Part shown: in pieces, positions 1 through 9,022 of the stretch
Numbering within the stretch: position 1 is the stretch's first letter
Layout of the letters: every line of letters starts with the position of its first letter
Assembly (NCBI GenBank): GCA_035559595.1
Contig: DATMBF010000033.1
Span: forward strand, 60,420-124,419
Source: DATMBF01 sp035559595
Lineage (GTDB): Bacteria > Bacteroidota > Ignavibacteria > UBA10030
Length of the DNA: 64,000 nt
Direction of reading: 5' to 3'
The notes under the pieces: generated by a model
What the model saw: the letters and a program-made list of their open reading frames with translations, nothing else
What the model was told of the DNA's origin: nothing
The model's database searches: none
Translations under genes and position numbers: made by a program

Positions 1-391
1 CCGCATGATAGATCCTCTGTCCGTGAGAAAGCGTAAGGATGTATCCCACCCAGTTGTTGGCCTTCTGATGATACTGCTTTCCTAAGTTATACGCAGGGAT
101 GGTTTCGATAGTCCACTCCTGTATCGAAAGTGTTTCGCCGGGCTTGAGAGCAATGACATTTCCTTTCAATTGTTTCGCCACATCGACAGGAGCCACAATC
201 GCGGTTGTGTCCTTTGTAATGCGACGTATGTCGTCGATAGAGAAATGATCATAGTGGGAATGGGTGATGAGAATCAAGTCGGCTAGAGGAACGGACGGGG
301 AGAGTTTCCAGGGATCGAAAAAAATCCGCTTCGGTCCATCCTCAATGCAAAAGCTTGCATGACCCAACCAGTGGATGTGGTCGTGGTTCAT
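1..391 (-). CDS. MBL-fold metal-dependent hydrolase, partial (C-terminus outside window)
   Basis: The reverse strand from the ATG at 391 reads as an open frame of about 130 codons that runs off the left edge. It begins MNHDHIHWLGHASFCIEDG, continues with FFDPWKLSP, and carries the metallo-beta-lactamase metal motif HSHYDH near residue 50. This is the layout of the UlaG / UPF0173-like branch, small cytoplasmic Zn or Mn hydrolases of varied substrate. There is no signal peptide. It lies 12 bases after the adenosine deaminase stop on the same strand, so it is probably the last gene of a hutH-add-MBL transcript. Substrate unknown; the family call is firm and the specific role is not. Confidence 0.85.
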   Translation of the reverse strand, partial: MNHDHIHWLGHASFCIEDGPKRIFFDPWKLSPSVPLADLILITHSHYDHFSIDDIRRITKDTTAIVAPVDVAKQLKGNVIALKPGETLSIQEWTIETIPAYNLGKQYHQKANNWVGYILTLSHGQRIYHA

Positions 392-403
392 GAAACACCT
401 CGC

Positions 404-1495
404 CTATCGTTTCTTCTTCAACTTCTCCTTCGCACTCGCGTATCCAGGTTTGAGGATTTTGTAGATGATGTTGATTCGCTGCTTGTAGGGGATAAAGGCG
501 CTCTTCATGGCATTGATGGTCAGTTTCTCGAGGTCCTCTATCGTCAGCCCGAAAACATCCACAGCAGTAGCATATTCGTCGCTCAGCGTAATATTGCTCA
601 TCAATCGGTCGTCGGTATTGAGCGTAACTCTAAACTTATAGCGATAATACACCCCGAACGGATGATCCTCCAGCTTTTCCACAGCGCCCGTGTGAACGTT
701 GCTCGTGAGGCAGATTTCGAGAGGGATACGTTTGTCGAGAACGTACTGCGCGAGTGTTCCCATGCTCATCACCTGGCCATCCTTCAACTTCATATCCTCG
801 ATCAGTCGCGTTGCATGTCCGATCCGGTGCGCACCGCACCACTGAATCGCCTGCCAGATTGATTCCTTCCCAAATGCTTCCCCTGCATGGATGGTAATGT
901 TGAAATTTTCCCTCTGAATATAGTGAAATGCATCGACATGCTTCTTCGGCGGGTATCCTCCCTCTTCCCCTGCCAGATCGAATCCCACAACTCCCTGGTT
1001 TCGGAAATCCACAGCGAGCTCGGCAATTTCTTGAGAGATAGAAGGCTTCATGTTCCGCATTGCACAGAGGATCAATCCATATTCAACGCCGAAATCTTTT
1101 TTCCCACGCTCAAGTCCTTCGAGAACCGATTTCACAACCGTCTCCCAGTGCAGCCCCTTCTGTGTATGAAACACGGGCGCGAATCGCGTCTCTACATACA
1201 CGACTCCATCGTTCTTCATGTCCTCCATCATTTCATAGGCTACTCGTTCGAGCGCTTCTTCAGTTTGCATAACGCCGCAGGTATGCTCAAAGCCCTCGAG
1301 AAAGAGCGGGAGACTGCCCCTCGTAGCCCCGCGATGGAACCATTCTGCCAGATCCCCCGCATCAGTGGTCGGAAGTTTTTTGTATCCGATGTCTTTCGCA
1401 AGCTCGATAACGGTCGATGGACGCACACCGCCGTCGAGATGATCATGGAGAAGAACTTTCGGCAAGGTTCGGATGAAATCTTTTTTGAGTTTCAT
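404..1495 (-). CDS. add: Adenosine deaminase
   Basis: A 363-residue protein of the usual size for the adenosine/AMP deaminase family, which hydrolyses adenosine to inosine and ammonia in the cytoplasm. The zinc ligands are visible: HDHLDGG near residue 18, HAGE near 203, and the NTDDRLMSN segment near 295 in place of the common TDDP form; this variant is familiar from a bacterial branch. The start ATG at 1495 gives MKLKKDFIRTLPKVLLHDHLDGG, the expected N-terminus. It follows hutH by 9 bases, so both probably share a transcript. An adenosine-specific kinase lies at 6344 on the opposite strand, so adenosine metabolism appears twice in this neighbourhood. Some relatives deaminate other aminated purines, which the sequence cannot exclude. 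Confidence 0.93.
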   Translation of the reverse strand: MKLKKDFIRTLPKVLLHDHLDGGVRPSTVIELAKDIGYKKLPTTDAGDLAEWFHRGATRGSLPLFLEGFEHTCGVMQTEEALERVAYEMMEDMKNDGVVYVETRFAPVFHTQKGLHWETVVKSVLEGLERGKKDFGVEYGLILCAMRNMKPSISQEIAELAVDFRNQGVVGFDLAGEEGGYPPKKHVDAFHYIQRENFNITIHAGEAFGKESIWQAIQWCGAHRIGHATRLIEDMKLKDGQVMSMGTLAQYVLDKRIPLEICLTSNVHTGAVEKLEDHPFGVYYRYKFRVTLNTDDRLMSNITLSDEYATAVDVFGLTIEDLEKLTINAMKSAFIPYKQRINIIYKILKPGYASAKEKLKKKR

Positions 1496-1504
1496 AATAA
1501 TGAA

Positions 1505-3067
1505 CTATTGCAGTACTCCAATGTGCTTTTCAACAGCTTTGATGAGGGAAGAATCTCTGACAAGCTTCACGGCTTTGTGAATGTCATCATACAGAACTCG
1601 GTCTTCCTCAAGGTACGGAATGCGGCTTCGAATTGCTTGATACGCAGCCTCTGTTCCCTTGCCCGCCTTCATCGGCGTCGTCCCGTTGATCCTTCGCGCA
1701 AAATCTAACCCTTGTGCGCCGCAGAGCGCTTCAATCGCCAGAACAGTTTGAACATTGTCGAGAACCTTCCACACCTTGTGGGCTCCAATCGAACCCATGC
1801 TGTTGTGGTCTTCCTGATTTGCGGATGTGGGGATGGAATCGACACTTGCCGGGTGACAGAGTACCTTGTTCTCTGAAACAAGAGAAGCCGCCGTATATTG
1901 AGCAATCATCAATCCTGAGTGAAGTCCGCCCTTCTCCGTTAGAAACCGTGGGAGGCCGCTCAACGTGCCATTGACGAGGCGCTCAATCCTTCGTTCTGCA
2001 ATATTTGCAAGCTCGGCAAGCCCGATAGCCAGAAAATCCAGCGCCAAGGCAATCGGCTGGCCGTGGAAGTTTCCCCCTTCAAGATGAATTCGCTCATCGG
2101 GAAGAATCAAGGGGTTATCCGTGGCCGAGTTCATTTCAATCGAGACGATCTGACTAACGTACTCTATGGCATCCCGTGACGCTCCATGCACCTGAGGGAT
2201 GCACCGCAGAGAGTATGCATCCTGCACACGCGGGTCATCATATCGGTGGGATTCGCGAATTTCACTCCCTTTCATCATCGCTCTCAAGTTTCGAGCGACA
2301 GCCCTCTGGCCTTTGTATGGACGAAGGCGGTGAATGCGATCATCATACGGTGTGTCGCTTCCGCGGAGCGCCTCAACACTGAGCGCCCCAGTGATGTCCG
2401 CGACTTTGGCAAGATTGCGACCCCGCCAGGCAGCAAGTGCGGCATAGGCCGTCATCATCTGCGTACCGTTAATAAGCGCGAGCCCTTCTTTTGCTGAAAG
2501 CCGAAGAGGGTGCAGCTTTGCCCGTTGCAGTGCGGTTCCCGAATCGGTTATCGTTCGTTCCTTTCCTGTCGTCACCCATACTTTCCCTTTTCCCATCATG
2601 GCAAGGACAAGATGTGCGAGCTGTACAAGATCGCCGCTCGCTCCAACGGAGCCCTGCATGGGAATGACCGGAAGAATGTCGAGGTTGATCATCCGAACGA
2701 GAAGCTCGAGCGTCTCCAACCGAATACCAGAGTATCCCTTTGCCAGCGCATTGGCCCGTAACACCATCATCGCCCGGACAATGTCAGGAGGCAGGGGATC
2801 GCCGGCACCTGCGGCGTGGCTCAGAATAAGATTTTCCTGTAGCTCTTCGATGTGAGAGCGACTGATCCGAACATTCGCGAATTCGCCGAAGCCCGTCGTG
2901 ACGCCGTACACGGTTTCGCCCGATGCAACCCATTCTTCAACGAGGCGTTGCGCTTTCTTAACCCGCTTGCGCGCAGTGGCTGAAAGCAAGACACCCTCGT
3001 GCTCATAGACGACATTCGCGAGGACGTCGAGCGTGAGGGAGTTACCATCGAGGGGGTATTGTTTCAT
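1505..3067 (-). CDS. hutH: Histidine ammonia-lyase
   Basis: Converts L-histidine to trans-urocanate and ammonia, the first step of histidine breakdown. The Ala-Ser-Gly triplet that cyclises to the MIO cofactor sits in GSVGASGDL at about residues 143-145 when the ATG at 3067 is used, matching the known position in the family, and YGVTTGFG is present near residue 54. The frame is open further upstream to 3142, but that extension has no family character, and 3067 gives about 520 residues against the usual 500-520. AGGAG stands 14 bases before this ATG, rather far. The rest of the pathway (hutU, hutI, formimidoyl transfer) is on the other strand at 7.3-15.6 kb, so hutH needs its own promoter. Confidence 0.95.
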   Translation of the reverse strand: MKQYPLDGNSLTLDVLANVVYEHEGVLLSATARKRVKKAQRLVEEWVASGETVYGVTTGFGEFANVRISRSHIEELQENLILSHAAGAGDPLPPDIVRAMMVLRANALAKGYSGIRLETLELLVRMINLDILPVIPMQGSVGASGDLVQLAHLVLAMMGKGKVWVTTGKERTITDSGTALQRAKLHPLRLSAKEGLALINGTQMMTAYAALAAWRGRNLAKVADITGALSVEALRGSDTPYDDRIHRLRPYKGQRAVARNLRAMMKGSEIRESHRYDDPRVQDAYSLRCIPQVHGASRDAIEYVSQIVSIEMNSATDNPLILPDERIHLEGGNFHGQPIALALDFLAIGLAELANIAERRIERLVNGTLSGLPRFLTEKGGLHSGLMIAQYTAASLVSENKVLCHPASVDSIPTSANQEDHNSMGSIGAHKVWKVLDNVQTVLAIEALCGAQGLDFARRINGTTPMKAGKGTEAAYQAIRSRIPYLEEDRVLYDDIHKAVKLVRDSSLIKAVEKHIGVLQ

Positions 3068-3152
3068 GGAAGGCTGCGCATCTCCTGAACGGTTTTGCAA
3101 TGTAGTTGAGGGTCTTTTGAAATTCAACACGATTTCGATCACAAATCAAGAA

Positions 3153-3181
3153 TTGACTTTGGGGGTGATTCTCTTTATCAT
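3153..3181 (+). promoter_or_regulatory. Predicted primary-sigma promoter for the signal-transduction / hut series
   Basis: TTGACT at 3153-3158, a 17-base spacer and TATCAT at 3176-3181. Transcription would begin near 3188, leaving a leader of about 57 bases before the ATG at 3245. It lies in the divergent gap between hutH and the REC-kinase. No equally good promoter was seen for hutH on the other strand. Confidence 0.6.
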
Positions 3182-3244
3182 TTCTCTGCAAGAATAGAGA
3201 GTCGCGGGATAACGTTGCCCTACTCGAGAGTTCCCGCTGTCCCC

Positions 3245-4354
3245 ATGGATCAACAAAATACGATCAACATACTCATTGCTGATGACGAGGACGGCTTGAG
3301 AGGTACTCTTGCCGCCTGGCTCGGTGACGAAGGATTCCTGGTCGAACAAGCTGCCGATGGCCTTGAGGCAATCAAGAAGGTCCAATCGAAGGACTTCGAC
3401 ATCGCTCTGCTGGACATCAAGATGCCCGGCGCGAATGGGCTTGAGGTTCTTCGCTACATCAAGAAGAACTCCAATCCCACCGAAGTCGTTATGATGACCG
3501 GCATGAGCGATGTGAGCATGGCCGTCGAAGCGATGAAACTGGGCGCTCGCGAGTACCTCACCAAACCGCTCGATATGGATCAGCTCGTGCCACAACTCCG
3601 CACGCTGATCAGGACCCGCGATGCCGAAGATCGCATCCGCAAACTCCAGGCCGAACACACCGCACGACTCCTCTACGACCTCCACAACCCGATTGCCGGA
3701 CTCAAACAGAGTATCGGCTACCTCCTCAAGGGAATGGCGGGACCACTGGGAGATCACCAGAAAGAGCTGTTAGGGTACATGACGACCTCGATCGATAAAG
3801 TCATTTTACTGTTGAATGATATGATGGACCTGACCAAACTTGAAGCCGGGCGTGTGCGTCTCAACAAAGGCATTAGTAATCTGGCGACGACGGTTGAGAA
3901 GATGGCGCAGGAATTCCGTGTTCCCATCCAATCGAACAAAATTACCCTCGATGTGTTCACCGAACCCGACCTGCCGGCCATCGAATACGACCAGGAGAAG
4001 ATCGAGCAGGTTCTGCAGAATTTCTTAAGCAACGCCATCAAGTACACGCCACAACAGGGGGCTATTGTCATTCAAACGCGAAAAGTCGCCCTCGTCATCG
4101 AAGAGGGACAGCAGCCGGCCGACTTCATTATGGTCTCCATCTTCAATAGTGGCGACGGAATACCGAAAGAAGAACTCCCCCATATCTTTGATCGTTTCCG
4201 CAACGTTGTTTCGGACAAAACTGACAAGAAGAAGACAACCGGGCTCGGCCTGATCATTTGCCAACGCATTGTCGAGGCCCACAACGGAAAGATCTGGGTC
4301 GAATCCGAACCCGGCAAGGGGGCGACGTTCTTCTTTGCACTTCCCGTGAAATAG
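3245..4354 (+). CDS. Response regulator-histidine kinase (REC-HisKA-HATPase), soluble
   Basis: About 369 residues with no membrane segment. An N-terminal receiver domain (acidic pair ADDED, phospho-acceptor Asp in LLDIKMP near residue 56, Lys in LTKPLD) is followed by a dimerisation box with His in DLHNPIAG near residue 146 and an ATP-binding domain (N-box NFLSNAIKY, G1 GDGIPKEE, G2 TTGLGLIICQ). The kinase is thus driven by an upstream phosphoryl donor or a cytoplasmic partner instead of its own sensor. An upstream TTG at 3215 would add ten residues; the ATG at 3245 starts just ahead of the receiver fold and is preferred, though no clear ribosome site precedes either. It is followed after 21 bases by an NtrC-type regulator, its probable partner. 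Confidence 0.9.
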   Translation: MDQQNTINILIADDEDGLRGTLAAWLGDEGFLVEQAADGLEAIKKVQSKDFDIALLDIKMPGANGLEVLRYIKKNSNPTEVVMMTGMSDVSMAVEAMKLGAREYLTKPLDMDQLVPQLRTLIRTRDAEDRIRKLQAEHTARLLYDLHNPIAGLKQSIGYLLKGMAGPLGDHQKELLGYMTTSIDKVILLLNDMMDLTKLEAGRVRLNKGISNLATTVEKMAQEFRVPIQSNKITLDVFTEPDLPAIEYDQEKIEQVLQNFLSNAIKYTPQQGAIVIQTRKVALVIEEGQQPADFIMVSIFNSGDGIPKEELPHIFDRFRNVVSDKTDKKKTTGLGLIICQRIVEAHNGKIWVESEPGKGATFFFALPVK

Positions 4355-4375
4355 GTATCTTTTTGGGATCCATGT

Positions 4376-5752
4376 ATGGCAACTCCATCGACCACAATTC
4401 TGGCGGCCGATGATGAGGAATCCTTCCTCACCGTCCTCGAAAACGTTCTTACCCACGAAGGTTACCGCATCGAGACTGCGAAGGACGGGGTCGAAGCCAT
4501 CAACATCCTCCAAACCCGCTCGTTCGACCTTGTTCTCCTCGACGTCAAAATGCCGCGTGTAGACGGCATTGAAGTCCTGAAATTCATCAAAGACCATTAC
4601 CTCGAAACACCGGTGATCATGCTTACGGGCGTGAGCAACTTAAAGCTTGCGGTGGAGTGCATGCAGATGGGAGCGTACAGCTACATCACCAAGCCCTATT
4701 CGGCGACGGAACTTCTTGCCGTGCTCGATCGGGCGCTCGAACGAAAGCGATTGGTGAGAGAGAACCAGGTCCTGAAAGCCGAGCTTGCCCGCCACGCACT
4801 CTCGTCTCAGATCGTCGGACAAAGCAGGCCGTTGATGGAACTCCTTAGCGTAGCTTCGAAAGTTGCACCGACGGATTCAACGGTACTTATCCAGGGTCCA
4901 AGCGGAACCGGAAAAGAGCTGATCGCCACATTCCTCCATAAGAACAGTCTCAGAAAAGATCAGCCGTTTGTTGCGCTCAACTGTGCATCCATTCCGGAGA
5001 CGCTCATTGAGAGCGAACTCTTCGGTCATGAAAAGGGGGCTTTCACCGATGCGGTAACGGCTAAGCAGGGAATCGTGGAGATTGCAAACGGTGGAACGCT
5101 CTTTCTTGATGAGATCGGTGAAATCAGTCTCATGGTGCAACCAAAACTCCTCCGTTTTCTTCAAACAGGGGAGTACAGACGAGTCGGCGGGACGAAGTCA
5201 CTGAAGGCAGACGTGCGCGTGATCTCTGCCTCCAACAAGGATTTGCGGCAGGAGGTCGCAACGGGACGGTTCCGTGAGGATCTCTACTACCGGCTCAACG
5301 TTATTACACTGCAAATCCCAAGTCTTGAAGAGCGGAAAGAAGATATCCCACTGCTTGTCGATCATTTCTTGAAGAAGCGGTTTGCCGGCAACGAACAAAA
5401 GAGAATCGATCCGAAAGCGCTTGAGGTATTGATGAAATACCATTGGCCGGGCAATGTGCGGGAGTTGGAAAACGTCATCGAGCGTGCAGCCATTCTGTGT
5501 CAGGACAATATTATTCGCATCGATGACCTTGCTCTTCCGCTCGGGGCAAGAGGCGCCCTCGGGCCAACGCCATCCCCAGCAGGAGGCGGACTTTTAGGAA
5601 GTGCAGTTTCTATGCGAGAGATCGAAAGGGTGCACATTGAGGGAGTACTCAAAGGCGTCCACTGGAACAAGAATATCGCGGCAAAAATCCTCGGCATTAG
5701 TCTTAAAACACTCTACACAAAGATTCAGCAGTACAATCTTACCAAAGAGTGA
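4376..5752 (+). CDS. NtrC-family sigma-54-dependent response regulator
   Basis: A 458-residue, three-part activator: receiver domain (LAADDEES, Asp in LLDVKMP near residue 55, Lys in ITKPYS), AAA+ domain (Walker A GPSGTGKE near 173, Walker B GGTLFLDEIGE, arginine-finger region FREDLYYRLNV) and a C-terminal Fis-type helix-turn-helix (NIAAKILGISLKTLYTKI). It should hydrolyse ATP to open sigma-54 promoters after phosphorylation by the kinase 21 bases upstream. The sigma-contact loop reads GAFTDA instead of the canonical GAFTGA, a variant that occurs naturally in the family. No obvious GG-N10-GC promoter was recognised nearby, so its targets are unknown. Confidence 0.93.
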   Translation: MATPSTTILAADDEESFLTVLENVLTHEGYRIETAKDGVEAINILQTRSFDLVLLDVKMPRVDGIEVLKFIKDHYLETPVIMLTGVSNLKLAVECMQMGAYSYITKPYSATELLAVLDRALERKRLVRENQVLKAELARHALSSQIVGQSRPLMELLSVASKVAPTDSTVLIQGPSGTGKELIATFLHKNSLRKDQPFVALNCASIPETLIESELFGHEKGAFTDAVTAKQGIVEIANGGTLFLDEIGEISLMVQPKLLRFLQTGEYRRVGGTKSLKADVRVISASNKDLRQEVATGRFREDLYYRLNVITLQIPSLEERKEDIPLLVDHFLKKRFAGNEQKRIDPKALEVLMKYHWPGNVRELENVIERAAILCQDNIIRIDDLALPLGARGALGPTPSPAGGGLLGSAVSMREIERVHIEGVLKGVHWNKNIAAKILGISLKTLYTKIQQYNLTKE

Positions 5753-5826
5753 TTCAAGCGTAAACCGGGGATGTTGCATGTAGGGGTCATACTCTGCATC
5801 GACATTTCCCGAACTCTCCATGCAAA

Positions 5827-6312
5827 ATGCTCCTTTACCTTCTCCGCCACGGTGATGCGGTCGATTCCGCCACGCTCCACGATAGTGAGCGGCCACTAAC
5901 CGAACGCGGTTCCGAGCAATCCCGGACCGCCGCGGCGTTCTTTCAGCGCTCGAAAATATCGTTTGGGCTCATCATCACAAGTCCACTTCTCCGCGCCAAA
6001 CAGATGGCCCAACCGGCAAAAGAGTTGCTTGCGGTGAAGCAGACTTTCGAATCCGAGTATCTTGTCCCCGGCAGTAACCCCAACCAGTTGTTCGATTTAT
6101 TAAGTAACCAATCAGCCGACTCTATCCTTCTGGTCGGGCATGAGCCACATCTGAGCACGACGATTTCACTGCTTATATGCGGCGATACTTCCGCCCAGAT
6201 CGAAATGAAAAAAGCAAGCTGCGCTTGCGTTGAAATCGCGAAGCCGATCGAAGCGGGAAAGGGAAACTTGAAGTGGTTAATAACATCGGAACACATGAAA
6301 ACACTCCGCTGA
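5827..6312 (+). CDS. sixA: SixA-type phosphohistidine phosphatase
   Basis: A 161-residue member of the histidine-phosphatase (phosphoglycerate-mutase-like) superfamily. The catalytic RHGDA motif is at residues 7-11, the second basic site follows in TSPLLRAKQMA, and VGHEPHLS near residue 105 supplies the second active-site histidine. Length and the short RHG-first start match SixA, which removes phosphate from the HPt histidine of phosphorelay kinases. Its position fits: it follows a kinase/NtrC pair and lies 3 kb before a hybrid kinase ending in an HPt domain. No good ribosome site precedes the ATG. A general small-molecule phosphatase is the alternative. Confidence 0.85.
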   Translation: MLLYLLRHGDAVDSATLHDSERPLTERGSEQSRTAAAFFQRSKISFGLIITSPLLRAKQMAQPAKELLAVKQTFESEYLVPGSNPNQLFDLLSNQSADSILLVGHEPHLSTTISLLICGDTSAQIEMKKASCACVEIAKPIEAGKGNLKWLITSEHMKTLR

Positions 6313-6343
6313 AACCGAATCTCACAGAATAGAGGGAGGAACG

Positions 6344-6826
6344 ATGCAACTCCACACTGTCAAGATCGAAAAACCGGAAACGATGAACTTCATTCTCGGC
6401 CAATCCCATTTCATTAAAACGGTTGAAGATATTCATGAAGCTGTCGTCCAGACGAATCCTCAGATGAAGTTCGGGCTGGGATTCTGCGAATCGTCCGGAC
6501 CGGCCTTGGTTCGATGGACGGGAAACGATCAAGCGCTGATCGACCTCGCAAAGAAGAACGCCATGAATCTCTCGTGCGGACACTGCTTCATTCTTTTTAT
6601 GAACGGGGGTTTCCCGGTCAACATTCTCAATACAATCAAAATGATCCCAGAGGTCTGCACCATCTATTGCGCCACTGCGAATCCCGTTGAGGTCATTGTC
6701 GCAGAAACCGATCAAGGTCGCGGGATCATGGGGGTGATTGACGGTCTGAAGACCAAAGGCATTGAAGGTGAGACTGAGATCCGTCAACGGAAAGAGTTTC
6801 TGAGAACAATCGGCTATAAACTCTAA
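6344..6826 (+). CDS. Adenosine-specific kinase family protein (DUF355 type)
   Basis: A 160-residue cytoplasmic protein that matches from memory the adenosine-specific kinase / DUF355 family: the start MQLHTVKIEKPETMNFILGQ, the FGLGFCESSGPALVRWTGND block, the GHCFILFMNG stretch and the IYCATANPVEVIVAET and GRGIMGVIDG segments are hallmarks. The family is found in archaea and scattered bacteria and binds adenosine or AMP; its physiological reaction is poorly established. The start has GAGGGAGGAACG before the ATG, a strong ribosome site. It sits between sixA and a RidA lipoprotein, and adenosine deaminase lies 5 kb away on the other strand. Confidence 0.85.
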   Translation: MQLHTVKIEKPETMNFILGQSHFIKTVEDIHEAVVQTNPQMKFGLGFCESSGPALVRWTGNDQALIDLAKKNAMNLSCGHCFILFMNGGFPVNILNTIKMIPEVCTIYCATANPVEVIVAETDQGRGIMGVIDGLKTKGIEGETEIRQRKEFLRTIGYKL

Positions 6827-6844
6827 ATGTGGAAGGGACAACCT

Positions 6845-7327
6845 ATGCATAGCACCATGATCTTTGTTTTATCTCTCATCCTCCTTTCCGGTTGCGGGAA
6901 ATCGGAAGATGAGATCCGCACGCTAGTACGTGATGAATTCTCCCGCTCGTTCTCTCCCACGTACATCATCACCGGCCAGCCCATTGGTCCTTACACACCC
7001 GCGGTTCAACTTGGAAAGTTCATGTTCGTCTCGGGACAGATTGGGCTCAATCCCGAAACGGTACAATTAGCCGGGGACGACATCGAAAGCCAGACACGAC
7101 AAGCACTCACGAATATCATGAACATCCTCAAGCAGGCGGGATTTGATTCCAGTCATGTCGTTCAATGCTCCGTCTTCCTGAAAGACATTAATGACTTTCA
7201 ACGGATGAACCTGATCTATGGTGGTTTCTTCCCCGAGGATCGCTACCCGGCACGAACCACTGTTGAGGTCTCCAACCTCCCTCGGAAGGCGAAGATCGAA
7301 ATCGCCGCGATTGCCTATAAACCGTAG
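6845..7327 (+). CDS. RidA/YjgF family protein with lipoprotein signal
   Basis: About 160 residues. The first 20 form a lipoprotein signal (MHSTMIFVLSLILLSGCGKS, lipobox LSGC), so the mature protein should be anchored outside the cytoplasmic membrane. After a short linker comes a full Rid domain: GQPIGPYTPAVQLGKFMFVSGQIG, the conserved Arg in YPARTTVEV and Glu in KIEIAAIA. Cytoplasmic RidA hydrolyses reactive imines/enamines from amino-acid metabolism; an exported version is unusual, and what it would act on is not known. The ATG at 6845 is preferred over one at 6827 because GGAAGGGA lies 8-10 bases ahead of it and the signal then starts directly. It precedes hutU by 19 bases. Confidence 0.88.
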   Translation: MHSTMIFVLSLILLSGCGKSEDEIRTLVRDEFSRSFSPTYIITGQPIGPYTPAVQLGKFMFVSGQIGLNPETVQLAGDDIESQTRQALTNIMNILKQAGFDSSHVVQCSVFLKDINDFQRMNLIYGGFFPEDRYPARTTVEVSNLPRKAKIEIAAIAYKP

Positions 7328-7346
7328 TTAGGAATGGTGAGAAGTT

Positions 7347-9014
7347 ATGAAAGACAGAGCCGAACAATTTCAGCGAACAATTCGCGCGCCGCGGGGAGGA
7401 CAGATTTCCTGCAAAGGCTGGATTCAGGAAGCCGCCCTGCGCATGCTCATGAACAACCTCGATCCGGAAGTCGCAGAGAAACCGGATGAGTTAATCGTTT
7501 ATGGCGGAACGGGGAAGGCCGCCCGCAACTGGAAGTGTTACGATGCTATCGTCCGAAGTCTGAGGAATCTCGAGAATGACGAAACCCTACTTGTTCAATC
7601 CGGAAAACCGGTCGGCATTTTTAAAACACACACGAATGCCCCACGCATTTTGATGAGCAATGCCATGCTCGTACCACACTGGGCAACATGGGATGAATTC
7701 CGCCGCCTCGAGGGATTGGGACTTACGATGTACGGCCAGATGACGGCGGGAAGCTGGATATACATTGGAACACAGGGAATCCTTCAAGGCACCTATGAGA
7801 CCTTTGCCGCGTGCGCCTCAAAGTATTTTGGAGGATCATTAGCGGGGAAATTCCTTCTTACAGCCGGACTTGGCGGAATGGGTGGAGCCCAACCTCTCGC
7901 TGCAACGATGAACGGCGCGGCCTGTCTCGTCGTCGAGGTCGATCGCCATCGCATCGAGCGACGCCTGCAAACAAAGTATCTTGACCGCATGACCGAATCG
8001 TTCGACGAAGCTCTAGCAATGATTCGAGAAGCCAAGGAAAAGAAGCAGCCACGTTCTGTGGGACTGCTGGCAAATGCTGCTGACGTCATCCCGAAGATCG
8101 CCGCTAGCAGATTCATTCCGGATGTCGTTACCGATCAGACCTCCGCTCACGACACGCTCAATGGCTATGTCCCATCAGGCATCTCCTATGAACGGGCAGG
8201 TGAATTGCGGAAGACCAATCCGAAGAAATACATTGCTCTCGCTAGGGCATCAATTGCGGAACATGTGCGAGGATTGTTGAAACTTCAGAAGAAAGGGGCA
8301 ATCGTTTTCGACTACGGAAACAACATTCGCGGAGAAGCAGTATCTGCAGGTGTCAAGAGGGCTTTTGATATTCCGGGGTTCGTGCCGGAGTTCATCCGCC
8401 CGTTGTTCTGCGACGGAAAAGGGCCGTTCCGTTGGGCAGCCCTCTCCGGTGATCCTGAAGATATCTACCGCACCGACCGGGCGGTGATGGAAACATTCCC
8501 CGAAAACAAACCTCTCTGTCGATGGATCGAGAAAGCGCAGAAGCAGGTGAAGTTCCAGGGTCTCCCCGCTCGCATCTGCTGGTTGGGATACGGGGAGCGG
8601 GCAAGGATGGGAAGAATCTTCAATGATCTTGTTGCACGCGGCGAGGTCAAAGGGCCGATCGTTATTGGGCGGGATCATCTCGATTGCGGAAGCGTCGCCT
8701 CGCCAAATCGCGAGACAGAAAAGATGAAAGACGGCAGCGATGCGATTGCCGATTGGCCCATCCTCAATGCCATGCTGAATGCTGTTGGCGGAGCGAGTTG
8801 GGTCAGTGTGCATCATGGAGGCGGGGTGGGAATCGGATTGTCAATTCACGCCGGAATGGTTGTCGTTTGCGATGGAACACCGGAAGCTGATGCACGACTC
8901 CAACGCGTTCTGACTTACGATCCGGGAATGGGGATCGTTCGGCATGCCGATGCCGGTTATGAGCGCGCGATCGAAAATGCAAAGAGGTGGGGGGTCCAGA
9001 TTCCGATGTTGTGA
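7347..9014 (+). CDS. hutU: Urocanate hydratase
   Basis: A 555-residue protein of standard length that adds water to urocanate to give imidazolonepropionate, using tightly bound NAD. Recognisable segments are the start region VYGGTGKAARNW, the NAD-site run FLLTAGLGGMGGAQP near residue 170, the conserved cysteine region FCDGKGPFRW, and WLGYGERARMG followed by GRDHLDCGSVASPNRET. The start has GGTGAGAAG upstream. It sits between the RidA lipoprotein and a hybrid kinase, and is co-directional with hutI 3.7 kb further on. Together with HutH and HutI it forms an unbroken pathway. Confidence 0.97.
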   Translation: MKDRAEQFQRTIRAPRGGQISCKGWIQEAALRMLMNNLDPEVAEKPDELIVYGGTGKAARNWKCYDAIVRSLRNLENDETLLVQSGKPVGIFKTHTNAPRILMSNAMLVPHWATWDEFRRLEGLGLTMYGQMTAGSWIYIGTQGILQGTYETFAACASKYFGGSLAGKFLLTAGLGGMGGAQPLAATMNGAACLVVEVDRHRIERRLQTKYLDRMTESFDEALAMIREAKEKKQPRSVGLLANAADVIPKIAASRFIPDVVTDQTSAHDTLNGYVPSGISYERAGELRKTNPKKYIALARASIAEHVRGLLKLQKKGAIVFDYGNNIRGEAVSAGVKRAFDIPGFVPEFIRPLFCDGKGPFRWAALSGDPEDIYRTDRAVMETFPENKPLCRWIEKAQKQVKFQGLPARICWLGYGERARMGRIFNDLVARGEVKGPIVIGRDHLDCGSVASPNRETEKMKDGSDAIADWPILNAMLNAVGGASWVSVHHGGGVGIGLSIHAGMVVVCDGTPEADARLQRVLTYDPGMGIVRHADAGYERAIENAKRWGVQIPML

Positions 9015-9022
9015 AAATCGTT

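Noticed and set aside
887..1708. A 273-codon plus-strand open frame
   Set aside because: It lies over the ends of add and hutH on the opposite strand and carries no family signature.
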